A stretch of DNA of 64,000 nucleotides from Peribacillus simplex (GTDB lineage: Bacteria; Bacillota; Bacilli; Bacillales; DSM-1321): assembly GCF_001578185.1 (NCBI RefSeq), contig NZ_CP011008.1:4120001-4184000 (forward strand), given 5' to 3'. The notes below the pieces were generated by a model, which saw only the letters and a program-made list of their open reading frames with translations, was not told the origin of the DNA and searched no databases. The translations under genes and the position numbers were made by a program. Shown here one piece after another: positions 8,963 to 16,830 of this stretch. Numbering within the stretch: the stretch's first letter is position 1; the number at the start of each line of letters is the position of its first letter.

Positions 8963-9292
8963 TTACATTCCCCCTTTGTTTTTCACTATTTTATTTACAT
9001 TTGAACTTAGCTTATTCCAGCGGTCAATGAAGACTTCCAGTTCGCTTTCGCCTTTTTCAGATAAAGAGTAATACTTCCGACTAGGACCTGCTGTAGATTT
9101 CTTTAAAGTCGTAATTACTAGTTTTTCCTTCTGCATGCGTATTAATAATGGATAAATGGTACCTTCACTTAAAGAATCAAATCCATATCCCCCAAGCTTT
9201 TCGGCTAATTCATACCCGTAAACCTCCCCCTCTTTAATGATTGCTAACAGACAACCTTCCAATATCCCTTTAAGCATTTGAGTTGATGTCAT
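8963..9292 (-). CDS. PadR-family transcriptional repressor
   Basis: Small winged-helix regulator of 109 aa. The HTH covers residues 8-75 (GYELAEKLGGYGFDSLSEGTIYPLLIRMQKEKLV, the standard PadR recognition helix and wing), followed by a short C-terminal dimerisation helix, as in PadR subfamily 2. First gene of a two-gene leftward operon with the HAAS membrane protein. Two matching dyads upstream (9319-9331 and 9393-9405) are likely its operators, giving autoregulation. Confidence 0.9.
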   Translation of the reverse strand: MTSTQMLKGILEGCLLAIIKEGEVYGYELAEKLGGYGFDSLSEGTIYPLLIRMQKEKLVITTLKKSTAGPSRKYYSLSEKGESELEVFIDRWNKLSSNVNKIVKNKGGM

Positions 9293-9318
9293 GGATATTA
9301 AATCACCTCCCCCTTTGT

Positions 9319-9405
9319 CTTGTATAACAAGGTATTAGTTTAAAAAATATTACTTAAAAAAGGAAGATATACTTTATTTTACATTTAACTACCTTGTATT
9401 GCAAG
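9319..9405. promoter_or_regulatory. paired PadR operator candidates
   Basis: CTTGTATAACAAG (9319-9331) and CTTGTATTGCAAG (9393-9405) share the same 13-bp dyad pattern. Their centres are 74 bp apart, about seven DNA turns, so bound dimers would face the same side. Confidence 0.6.
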
Positions 9406-9542
9406 TGTTTAACCCCTTATTATTCCTTTAGTGGGATTTCTTCTTTTTTCGGCTATGTTAAAATTTTTGGCGATTTATTAGAGCCACTTTTTTTTAATGT
9501 CCATTTTATTGTTAAACTACCTGATAAAATAGAGGATACATT

Positions 9543-10748
9543 TTAATTAATAAGTAAATGCAAGGTATTTTCTTGTTTCTTATATCTTCCCTTTATTTCA
9601 CCAAAACCATCAATTGTAAGCGAATCAATATTTTCAATGGGTTTATTCTCTAAAATCAGATGTAATCTATTTATGCTTTGAATTCCATTTCCAAAATAGG
9701 CAATAACGGGTTGTTGAATATGATAATCTTCATTGTTGATTCTTACTTCTAAAAAGCTCTTATGTAAAAGTTTATCTTCTAAAGGGATGATATTCATCGG
9801 ATCATAGGTTTTGGCAGTTATTTCCCCTTCAATATATAGATGAATTCCTGCTTGTTGATAAAATTCTTCAAATTCATTTTTTCTCTTTTCTAAAGCAAAA
9901 TTAACTGCTTTCTCTGTTTCAGAACTTATTTTCACATCAGCTATCGGATATTTTATATCGTCACCGGAATGCTTTTTAACTAGGTCATATAATGTTTCTT
10001 CTATACCAAAAAAACTTTCCATCCAACCTGGTGAAAGCTCCTCCAGTAATAAACACATAAACAAACCGGAACTATAACAACTCCTTCTTATACTAGAAGT
10101 AGATTCATATTTGTTTAGTAGCTGTTGACCATACTTTTTTAAAACTGAATGGTAATCATCTCGGCTTTTTTCCGAATAAGCCTTTAATTCTACATACCAC
10201 GCAGGTCCCTCAACGGTTTCAATTAATTTTTCATATGTTAAATACTCTTTAATCTTGGCTGTTCTTTTTTCTCTTAAGGCTATGAAATTATTAAGATATT
10301 GTTTCTTCTTAATAATGTTGTTTTCCAACAACGCACTATAAAGATTTGTTCTTTCCTGATTTCGTAATTCCACATTATCTTTTGACAACGGATATGTGAT
10401 TCCCATCATTTCATCAGGAAACCGTTTTTCACCTTTAATATACTGATAGCCGTGAAATAATTCGTGAACAAGTATTGAATACAAACCTTCATATTCCTCA
10501 TAAGATTCCATATTAACAATTGCAGTGGGATATTCTTCATACAGAATGATTGTGTCTCCAGTAAACTGCACATCCCAACTTAAAATATGATATGTAGATT
10601 GTTGATTGTTACTAAATTTAGGATGATTGAATAGATAAACATTTTTCTTATCATATAATGCATATGCAACAAGTTCAAAACCCGGCCAATAATTTTCCAA
10701 TTTCGCTTTAAACAAGTATTCTGCAATTCGATTAAGATAATGAGTCAT
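9543..10748 (-). CDS. uncharacterised protein with HExxH metallopeptidase-like motif
   Basis: Protein of 401 aa without signal peptide or membrane helix. Residues 95-99 read HELFH followed by GYQYIKGEKRFPDE, a zinc-metallopeptidase-like motif after a strand (AIVNMESYEEYEGLYSILV), as in gluzincin or DUF-type peptidases. The middle is helical (130-260) and the C-terminus is probably beta-rich, with several short repeats of the strand pattern. A third zinc ligand cannot be placed with confidence. I do not recognise the family. It stands alone, leftward, with a terminator downstream of its neighbour and about 210 bp to the PadR operators. Protease activity is only a suggestion. Confidence 0.7.
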   Translation of the reverse strand: MTHYLNRIAEYLFKAKLENYWPGFELVAYALYDKKNVYLFNHPKFSNNQQSTYHILSWDVQFTGDTIILYEEYPTAIVNMESYEEYEGLYSILVHELFHGYQYIKGEKRFPDEMMGITYPLSKDNVELRNQERTNLYSALLENNIIKKKQYLNNFIALREKRTAKIKEYLTYEKLIETVEGPAWYVELKAYSEKSRDDYHSVLKKYGQQLLNKYESTSSIRRSCYSSGLFMCLLLEELSPGWMESFFGIEETLYDLVKKHSGDDIKYPIADVKISSETEKAVNFALEKRKNEFEEFYQQAGIHLYIEGEITAKTYDPMNIIPLEDKLLHKSFLEVRINNEDYHIQQPVIAYFGNGIQSINRLHLILENKPIENIDSLTIDGFGEIKGRYKKQENTLHLLIN

Positions 10749-10919
10749 TCTGTTCCTCCTCTAATTTAAATGTCCACTCTTTCAATTCTCTTTATACATT
10801 TTAACATAAATATCCAAATCCCACCTTCATCTTTCGAGTTATCTTGTCTACTTGATCAACCTTCATTATTAACATAGTCAATTTTCAATACTCTTGTTGT
10901 TTTTAAATGAACTTCACAT

Positions 10920-10975
10920 AAAATGCCACTGTAAAATATCAGCCCATGGGAGCGAATATCTTACAGTGGCATTTT
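10920..10975. terminator. terminator hairpin downstream of the PAP2 gene
   Basis: AAAATGCCACTGTAA pairs perfectly with TTACAGTGGCATTTT (15-bp arms). Read leftwards it ends in a T-run, so it terminates the PAP2 transcript. Confidence 0.8.
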
Positions 10976-10995
10976 CCTTCTTTTATGGCCTGTAA

Positions 10996-11652
10996 TCACT
11001 TTTTCATTTGCCTCGCTGCGTAATGATTGGTCTGAAAAGCCGATAACGATTGGAACATATACTGGACAGCAGCATATACCCCACATGCAAGAAGTATTCC
11101 TGCGAGTGCATCCAATACAGCATGCTGTTTCGTGAATAGCGTGGAAAGGATAATCAGTGTTCCCAATGTAGTGACACTGATGTACTCCCATTTATGCTGC
11201 TCTTTCCGCTTATGGACGACGATCATCATGATGAATGTAGTCAGTACATGAATGCTGGGAAGACAGTTAACAGGTTGATCATGACTATAAACAATTCGCA
11301 TTAAATGGGCAAAGATATCGTTCCCCACCACTTCTGGACGCGGGACTGTCGATTGCCACAGGCAATATACAAGAAAACAGATAAGTTTCCCTGATACCAA
11401 ACTGCCTAATGCTACAAAATAGTGCTTTCGGTCAACGAAACAGTAGTAAATCAGCAATCCATAAATATACGGGTACCAAAGTAAATAAGGAACGACAAAT
11501 TCTTTAATAAAGGGAATCTCCCCATCTATTATAGTCGTAACATCGACAGCGTGACCTGTGGATTGATTGATTACCGAGTAGATGGAACTAGTAATCACTA
11601 AAAGTAATAAATAACATAATGGGTGAAAGGATAAGATAGAATTGTTTTTCAT
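10996..11652 (-). CDS. PAP2-superfamily membrane phosphatase
   Basis: Integral membrane protein of about 218 aa, with six hydrophobic segments. It has the three PAP2 phosphatase signatures in order: WQSTVPRPEV (C1-like, weak), NCLPSIHVLTT (C2, with the catalytic His) and STLFTKQHAVLDALAG (C3, second His and Asp). Members dephosphorylate lipid phosphates such as undecaprenyl or phosphatidyl phosphates, or transfer inositol phosphate. I start at ATG 11652, with GGAG six bases upstream; the frame extends 18 codons further but has no ribosome site there. Substrate unknown. Single gene. Confidence 0.85.
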   Translation of the reverse strand: MKNNSILSFHPLCYLLLLVITSSIYSVINQSTGHAVDVTTIIDGEIPFIKEFVVPYLLWYPYIYGLLIYYCFVDRKHYFVALGSLVSGKLICFLVYCLWQSTVPRPEVVGNDIFAHLMRIVYSHDQPVNCLPSIHVLTTFIMMIVVHKRKEQHKWEYISVTTLGTLIILSTLFTKQHAVLDALAGILLACGVYAAVQYMFQSLSAFQTNHYAARQMKK

Positions 11653-11806
11653 GCTCGCTCCAGCTTTCAATATATTGGTTATTTTCCAAAGATTATTATA
11701 CAACATTTTTCACTAGATTAACTCTTTAATTGCTTAAGTTAATGATTCCCATGAACTAGTAAAATGGATATCTCTTACTTTTCACCAGACCCAAAATACA
11801 TAACGA

Positions 11807-11831
11807 AAGCCATGGTATGTTACCACGGCTT
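11807..11831 (-). terminator. hairpin after the T-box permease gene
   Basis: AAGCCGTGGTA and TACCATGGCTT arms (one G-U) around ACA, read leftwards, followed by TTCGTTATGTATTTT. It lies 50 bp after the permease stop. Confidence 0.5.
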
Positions 11832-11881
11832 GGAACTTAAAATGAACATGCGAGAAGGTAAAGGTTATAACACTGATTACT

Positions 11882-13231
11882 CTAGATTTTGTTATGGCGT
11901 CTTTTCCATACATACGTTAAGGTAATGAAAATGTAGATGCAAAGTGTCATGATCGTTACGACTATGGATGTCGTGAAAATGATTCCGATCAGGATCGTTA
12001 TTAAAGCGATGATCGCAGCCCATGTCGTATACGGGAACCATTTAACCGAATAGGCACTGGTTTTTCCGGACTGTTGTTTACGTGATTTCAAATGGGCGAA
12101 TGCAATGATCAACCAGATGAATAATACGGTATATCCCAGCGATCCCATTAGGAAATCGAAGGTCTTGCTTCCAGCAAATAAGGAAATCAGTACACCGCCG
12201 TATAAAGCGGACGTACACATTAATATTGCGAAAACAGGAACTTTTTTCTTGGATAACCGTGAAAAGATTTTCGGAATGCGACCGTCCACCGCTTGTGTAT
12301 ATAGAACGCGGGATGAACCATACAATCCAGAGTTCATCGATGAAATGATCGCCAGCAGAACGACGGCGTTCATAATATGGTCTGCACCTGGAATCCCGAT
12401 CATTTGAAAGACCATCACAAACGGACTTTCCGGCACACCATTTACTTCATTCCAAGGGATTAAGCTAACGATGATGAAAAATGGAATGATATAGAAGGAA
12501 ATGATCCTTACCAATGTACTGCGAACGGCTTTTGGAACCACTTTTTCAGGATCTTTCGTTTCAGCCAATGTGACCCCGATAATTTCCGTTCCGCCATATG
12601 AATAGATTACCACCAGCATCGCGGTTATTAAACCTTTTGATCCATTTGGAAAGAAACCGCCATGCTCAGTCAAGTTAGAGAAACCGACGGCTGTATGATC
12701 ACCAAAAGTCACAAGCAATAACAATAATCCAGCCATGATGAACACAATGATGACGGTAATTTTAATTAAAGCAAGCCAGTACTCCGTTTCAGCAAAAACC
12801 TTTACCGACAGCAAATTAACCGCAGTAACTAAAACCGAAACAGCTAATGCCAGTATCCAGATTGGATATCCAGGCAGCCAATATTGAATGAAAATCGCCG
12901 CAACCACTGATTCGGCCGCGATATTCAATACCCACATTTTCCAATAGATCCAATCCAGGAAATAGGCAGGATACTTTCCTAAAATTGATTGGACCAAATC
13001 CCTGAATGTACGTGCACCGCTATTGCGGACCGCCATTTCAGCTAAACCTTGCATGATGAATAAAAGGATGATGCCTCCTATCAAGTACGCAATGATTACG
13101 GAAGGTCCTGCCATATCAATGGCTGAACTGCTTCCTTTAAATAAACCTGCCCCGATGGCACCGCCTAATGCCATCATCGTAATATGCCTTGAAGTCATTG
13201 TCCTCTGTAAATTCCGTTTGTCCGTCTCCAT
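11882..13231 (-). CDS. amino-acid permease of the APC family, T-box regulated
   Basis: Transporter of 449 aa with 12 predicted membrane helices. The signature start TMMALGGAIGAGLFKGSSSAIDMAGPS (helix 1 with the unwound GAGLF motif) and the LAETKDPEKVVPKAV loop place it in the amino-acid transporter (AAT) group, near B. subtilis YbxG/AapA. I chose ATG 13231, with GGGAGG seven bases upstream; the frame runs five codons further to a TTG that is part of the ribosome site. A T-box leader precedes it, so it is induced when one charged tRNA runs low. The specifier reads best as leucine (UUG or CUU), which suggests a branched-chain substrate; threonine (ACU) is the alternative. Confidence 0.88.
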   Translation of the reverse strand: METDKRNLQRTMTSRHITMMALGGAIGAGLFKGSSSAIDMAGPSVIIAYLIGGIILLFIMQGLAEMAVRNSGARTFRDLVQSILGKYPAYFLDWIYWKMWVLNIAAESVVAAIFIQYWLPGYPIWILALAVSVLVTAVNLLSVKVFAETEYWLALIKITVIIVFIMAGLLLLLVTFGDHTAVGFSNLTEHGGFFPNGSKGLITAMLVVIYSYGGTEIIGVTLAETKDPEKVVPKAVRSTLVRIISFYIIPFFIIVSLIPWNEVNGVPESPFVMVFQMIGIPGADHIMNAVVLLAIISSMNSGLYGSSRVLYTQAVDGRIPKIFSRLSKKKVPVFAILMCTSALYGGVLISLFAGSKTFDFLMGSLGYTVLFIWLIIAFAHLKSRKQQSGKTSAYSVKWFPYTTWAAIIALITILIGIIFTTSIVVTIMTLCIYIFITLTYVWKRRHNKI

Positions 13232-13251
13232 ATCCTTACCTCCCAAAAATC

Positions 13252-13306
13252 AAAAAAAGCATATCGTCTCTTCCTTCATAATCAAATGAAGAAAGAGACG
13301 ATATGC
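13252..13306 (-). terminator. T-box leader terminator
   Basis: Long hairpin: GCATATCGTCTCTT pairs with AAGAGACGATATGC, then seven T, read leftwards. It ends 21 bases before the permease start codon and is the switchable terminator of the T-box. Confidence 0.9.
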
Positions 13307-13562
13307 CTTAAGCTTACCGCGGTACCACTCTTATTGGTTCTTTTTTAGAACCCTGCTTTAAAAACCTTGTAACGAAGGTCAATCGTTAAAACAAAAGAAT
13401 AGAATAATTCCTATCTTTCACTTTACCACTCCCAGGCAAGTTCAAAGTATCATTGGACTGCGTTGCACCAACCCGCAGCTCTCTTTACCGAATAATGTGC
13501 TTTTACTACTCCTGATCATTGTGTTTCAAAAATTAAATTATATCTGAATATTTTTAATAATA
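13252..13562 (-). ncRNA. T-box riboswitch leader (probably tRNA-Leu)
   Basis: All T-box parts are present on the minus strand. Stem I begins near CAATGATCAGG (13511-13521) with an AGTAGTA bulge, and has a GAGAGCTGCGGGTTGGTG element. The specifier side of the internal loop is GAACTTG (13437-13443). The T-box sequence AGAGTGGTACCGCG lies at 13318-13331, and the intrinsic terminator follows. In the GAA-N-codon register the specifier is UUG; shifted by one it is CUU; both are leucine codons. The base after UUG is C, not the usual purine, so the register is uncertain. Confidence 0.92.
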
Positions 13563-13568
13563 TCCCAT

Positions 13569-13597
13569 ACTATACGGACTCGAAGTAAATTTGTCAA
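13569..13597 (-). promoter_or_regulatory. sigma-A promoter of the T-box permease
   Basis: -35 TTGACA (13592-13597), 17-bp spacer, -10 TATAGT (13569-13574), read leftwards. It places transcription start near 13562, just before T-box stem I. Confidence 0.85.
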
Positions 13598-14074
13598 TAA
13601 TTTTCTTAGGATAATATTTTCAAAGGAACAAATCATATGAAATCGTGATGGGCCAGCTATATGAAATCAGTAAAATACTATTTATGATAAAGTATGATTG
13701 GTTATCACTGAAACCTTTATAGATTTTGTTTGCCCAAAGGATAGTATAAAAGAAGCCTACCAACCTTCTGGGGAAAACGGGATATTATTGATTTGCTCAT
13801 TTGATCACTCTTTTACATATTTGCTAATTTAGTATTCTGCCTTGTAGCTTTTAGGCGTTAGACGTAACACGTTAGCAGATTTACAGATCATCAATTCCCC
13901 TAGAAACTTGAGCATTTCCACCTAAATAATAGGTAATATATCTGCAGTTGGATTGTCTCCTAGCTTAGTGTTATCCCAATGTTACTCACTTCTCATTTCT
14001 TTTTATGAACTTTCTACTAGCAAATCATCGATAAATCCTTAGGTTTCTAAAAAAGGGTATTTTTCAAAAAATAA
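13598..14074. other. non-coding stretch without recognised feature
   Basis: AT-rich. No frame with a credible start and ribosome site, and no strong hairpin. It may be decayed sequence next to the repeat element. Confidence 0.5.
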
Positions 14075-14306
14075 GTAGGCAATATATAATTATATTGTCT
14101 AAGACTGTAGGCAAAAGAGATTTTAATTTTATAACAAAGTTGATTGGAGCGGGTGTGCGAGACTCCTGCGGGAAAAGCGCGTCTAGGGGAGGCCCCGCAG
14201 GCGCAATCCGAGGGCGGACTGCCCGCCCCGCGGAAAGCGAGTGCCCTACGTTCCAATCAACGTTCAAATTATACAAGCCATAAAAAAACTGTAGACAATA
14301 TATAAT
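14075..14306. repeat. dispersed GC-rich repeat (copy 1), flanked by imperfect direct repeats
   Basis: The GC-rich core (14142-14260) begins GATTGGAGCG and ends CGTTCCAATC, so its ends are inverted. It carries internal palindromes such as CCTGCGGG/CCCGCAGG and GGGCGGACTGCCCGCCC. Outer direct repeats GTAGGCAATATATAAT (14075-14090) and GTAGACAATATATAAT (14291-14306) differ by one base and could be a target duplication. Other copies are at 37711, 43111 and 49348. Short ORFs across the core on both strands are artefacts of its base composition. Confidence 0.75.
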
Positions 14307-14336
14307 AGAGTTAAAAGTGAAAGAGGGTTATTAAAG

Positions 14337-14744
14337 ATGATTGGCCATGAACCTAAAGAGTTATTAAAAACTCTTCTAAATGATTATAAAATGCCTGCAG
14401 CATCATTAAGTAAAATTACCGGAATATCTGAACAAGTCATTTTAGATTTTGCGAACGGTCGAAATATTCAATCTTCTATAACTCAAACAGAAATGATGGA
14501 CTTAATAGATTTGGTGGGCCTTTTAGTCATAGGTGTACCTTCAACCGATGCAGATGAAAGTGTCTCCGCTATAACTCAAGCACTGAACAATGAATTTGGT
14601 ATACCAGTAGAGACGATCTCCTTATTCTCTAATCTTGAATGTGAAGATATCGAAAAATTCATGAAAGAAAAAGATTCTCTTTCAATCGAGAAAAGGTACA
14701 AGCTTGCAGTAACAGTCCTTTTTTTGCATTATATATTTAAATGA
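14337..14744 (+). CDS. HTH-domain protein of unknown role
   Basis: Protein of 135 aa. Residues 5-35 look like a helix-turn-helix of the lambda-repressor type (LLNDYKMPAASLSKITGISEQVILDFANG). The C-terminal part is helical with no known motif. AGAGGG lies about nine bases before the ATG. It sits just downstream of a dispersed repeat, whose insertion may have altered its promoter (a TATAAT lies at 14301-14306 within the right direct repeat). Could be an orphan regulator or a remnant of a mobile region. Confidence 0.65.
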   Translation: MIGHEPKELLKTLLNDYKMPAASLSKITGISEQVILDFANGRNIQSSITQTEMMDLIDLVGLLVIGVPSTDADESVSAITQALNNEFGIPVETISLFSNLECEDIEKFMKEKDSLSIEKRYKLAVTVLFLHYIFK

Positions 14745-15047
14745 TTTGTTTATAGCATTATCCGAAAAGAGGATATACCGTCGAATAAACTGTACCCTTA
14801 GAGTAGAATGGCTAAAAAGCTCTTTACGACACCCCCTGACCAAGAATTTGATAAACTTCTAAAATACTTATATTAGAACAGATTTTTCGCCAGAATGCAG
14901 GTTCCAATGGGATGTAATGGTTGTATTCTGCAACTTTGCCAAGAAGGTTCCATGCCTATACCAAGGAAAAGTGATTTTTTCCCAACTATCACAGGTCTGT
15001 CCATCGGCTCGGAACCAGCCGAGGATGCTCTGCCCTATAAAAAAGGA
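14745..15047. other. short non-coding stretch with possible IS-end remnant
   Basis: ACTGTACCCTTAGA near 14790 resembles the terminal sequence of IS150-type elements (compare 55180), and a 22-codon frame follows (14808-14876). A small hairpin, CGGCTCGG/CCAGCCG, lies near 15006. No gene is supported; this is the downstream border of the RiPP cluster. Confidence 0.4.
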
Positions 15048-15752
15048 TTATTCCTTTTCATCTTTATACCAGAAATTCTCACTAACAGAGAAAGAAGTTT
15101 TGATATTTCGAACGGTATGCCACCAATTTTTAGGTGTGTACATTAATTCTCCAGAAAACTGGTCCACAATGTAGGGCTTGGTATATTTGAAAGTTGAATC
15201 CTCCTTTAAATCCAAATCGAATAAATCATGCTTCAAATCTTTCACATACTCAGTATCATCAGGACTGAAGAAAATCCACTTTTTTTGGCCAAATACTACT
15301 GCATTCCAATTATGTGATTTCTCAAAATCCTGGTGTATTGGGGTTCCTGTTCCAACCGAACCAAGGAAAATCCATTTTAATTTCTTGTCGTTTTTTGTCT
15401 TGATTGTATTATGGTTGAATAGAGATGGACTTTCAAAATAACTCTCTAAATCCTCATTGCCCATTATGGAAAAAGGCCAGTCACAATACAATTTTTCGGG
15501 GTTATCATTTAAAATACCAATGAATTTACCAAGTTTTGATTTGTAAAATTTTTTTTCTTGATCGTATCCAGACTTCCTAATGATTATTTCCCTTTCTCCA
15601 TAATTAGACTGTAGATAGTCTGTATCCCAATCCCTAGAAGGCCATGAATCTACTAATCCAGTTATTATCAGTGGCTTTTTACCCGCATAATTTTCTTCAA
15701 AGTCCATTAGTGATAATTCTTTATAGTGTATCTTTTCTATCAATTCGCTCAT
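15048..15752 (-). CDS. JmjC/cupin-8 Fe(II)/2-oxoglutarate hydroxylase, RiPP tailoring candidate
   Basis: Protein of 234 aa, last gene of the RiPP cluster. It has the cupin_8/JmjC layout: N-terminal KPLIITGLVDSWPS, then the iron triad H140-x-D142 (GTPIHQDFEKSHNWN) and H212 (TPKNWWHTVRN), with K157/K158 in GQKKWIFF near the expected co-substrate site. Enzymes of this fold hydroxylate amino-acid side chains in proteins. In this pathway it could hydroxylate the Arg- or Orn-derived residue; biphenomycin A contains a hydroxyornithine. That target is inference. Its start lies four bases after the TldD stop, which suggests coupled translation. Confidence 0.8.
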   Translation of the reverse strand: MSELIEKIHYKELSLMDFEENYAGKKPLIITGLVDSWPSRDWDTDYLQSNYGEREIIIRKSGYDQEKKFYKSKLGKFIGILNDNPEKLYCDWPFSIMGNEDLESYFESPSLFNHNTIKTKNDKKLKWIFLGSVGTGTPIHQDFEKSHNWNAVVFGQKKWIFFSPDDTEYVKDLKHDLFDLDLKEDSTFKYTKPYIVDQFSGELMYTPKNWWHTVRNIKTSFSVSENFWYKDEKE

Positions 15753-15756
15753 CCTT

Positions 15757-16830
15757 TCAGAGTACGGGATACAATGTTAGATTTTCAAAATGAATATGAG
15801 GTGAACCTTGGGTGACGCTAAGGTTATTTTCACCATTTTTATTACAGCCGAAAACCGGATTAAAAAAAAGCAATTCATTGCTAAGGGACTTTATAGCTTT
15901 AGCTGAATCAAGTTTGTTTCCTTTAATATCAAACCTTCTAAGTATTTCGTTGGTTAATTTCCCATTTTTAATGACCAAACCATATGCTGGCCGGATTACA
16001 AAATTCAAACCAAGTGATCCCCCACCCCAGGCACCTCTGCAATAGATCCCATTGTCAATTCCTGAAATGATCTCCTGTACTTCCATATTTCCAGAATCCA
16101 AATAGGTTGTTGACATTCTTGGCATCGAAAGTGAAGATGAGTCAACGCTTCTTGCATTACAGGAAGATTGTAAGCCTAGGAGCTTACAGGTTTTTGCATT
16201 ATGCATCAAACCTACGTTTACCCCGTCCTTTATTAGGTTCGTCCTAAATGCTTCATTCTGTTCCGCATCCAATAAATAACTGCCATTTTGCCCAGGAATG
16301 GTCGGATCATCGAATACGTTAATTTTGTATTCTGACCATTTGTATCCCATCGTTATTCCATTTGGCTTTAAATACTCTAGATAATTATCTGCTTCTAACG
16401 TATGGCCAAAACATTCGTGTACATAATGGGATCCAGTCCATGGCTCAAGCACAATTTGTGTTTCAATCATGCGTTCAAGTTGCTGACCATATAAAGCTGC
16501 CTCTATTTCCGCTAAAATCACTTCAAAATGATCGATTAATTCAATACATGGTGACTTATTAGTTCTTGTTTGCCATATTACTGGAATAATAGATGTTGAA
16601 GTCTCTATTAAAATCATTATAAAGATGGAATACTTTAATTCATAACTGCTCAAACCGATACGAAGTTTAAAAGACTTCCAATGTCTTAAGTGATCATAGC
16701 TATCCCGTTCAATAAATGTTAAACATTGATTTAATTCTTCCTGAAGAAACTTATTCTTTTCATTCTCGCACTCTGGTGAAACAACCCCTTCAACAGCTGA
16801 ATCATATGATATTAAATATTCATTGTTCAT
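15757..16830 (-). CDS. TldD-type zinc protease, probable leader peptidase of the RiPP
   Basis: Protein of 357 aa related to the TldD/PmbA family, whose TldD/TldE complex removes leader peptides (microcin B17) and degrades peptides. The zinc motif H138-E139-CFG-H143 follows VLEPWTGSHYV, as in TldD. VFDDPTIPGQNGSYLLDAE, SSLSMPRMSTTYLDSGN and GIYCRGAWGGGSLG are further family blocks. It is about 100 residues shorter than E. coli TldD, mainly in the N-terminal domain, and no TldE partner is present, so it may act as a homodimer. It overlaps the upstream arginase-like gene by four bases (ATGA). Confidence 0.8.
   Translation of the reverse strand: MNNEYLISYDSAVEGVVSPECENEKNKFLQEELNQCLTFIERDSYDHLRHWKSFKLRIGLSSYELKYSIFIMILIETSTSIIPVIWQTRTNKSPCIELIDHFEVILAEIEAALYGQQLERMIETQIVLEPWTGSHYVHECFGHTLEADNYLEYLKPNGITMGYKWSEYKINVFDDPTIPGQNGSYLLDAEQNEAFRTNLIKDGVNVGLMHNAKTCKLLGLQSSCNARSVDSSSLSMPRMSTTYLDSGNMEVQEIISGIDNGIYCRGAWGGGSLGLNFVIRPAYGLVIKNGKLTNEILRRFDIKGNKLDSAKAIKSLSNELLFFNPVFGCNKNGENNLSVTQGSPHIHFENLTLYPVL

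Noticed and set aside
14047..14283. ORFs of 60-70 codons across the GC-rich repeat
   Set aside because: Artefacts of a GC-rich palindromic element found in four places; unlike host codon use.
14788..14876. 22-codon ORF beside an IS150-like end
   Set aside because: Too short and without ribosome site; likely IS remnant.
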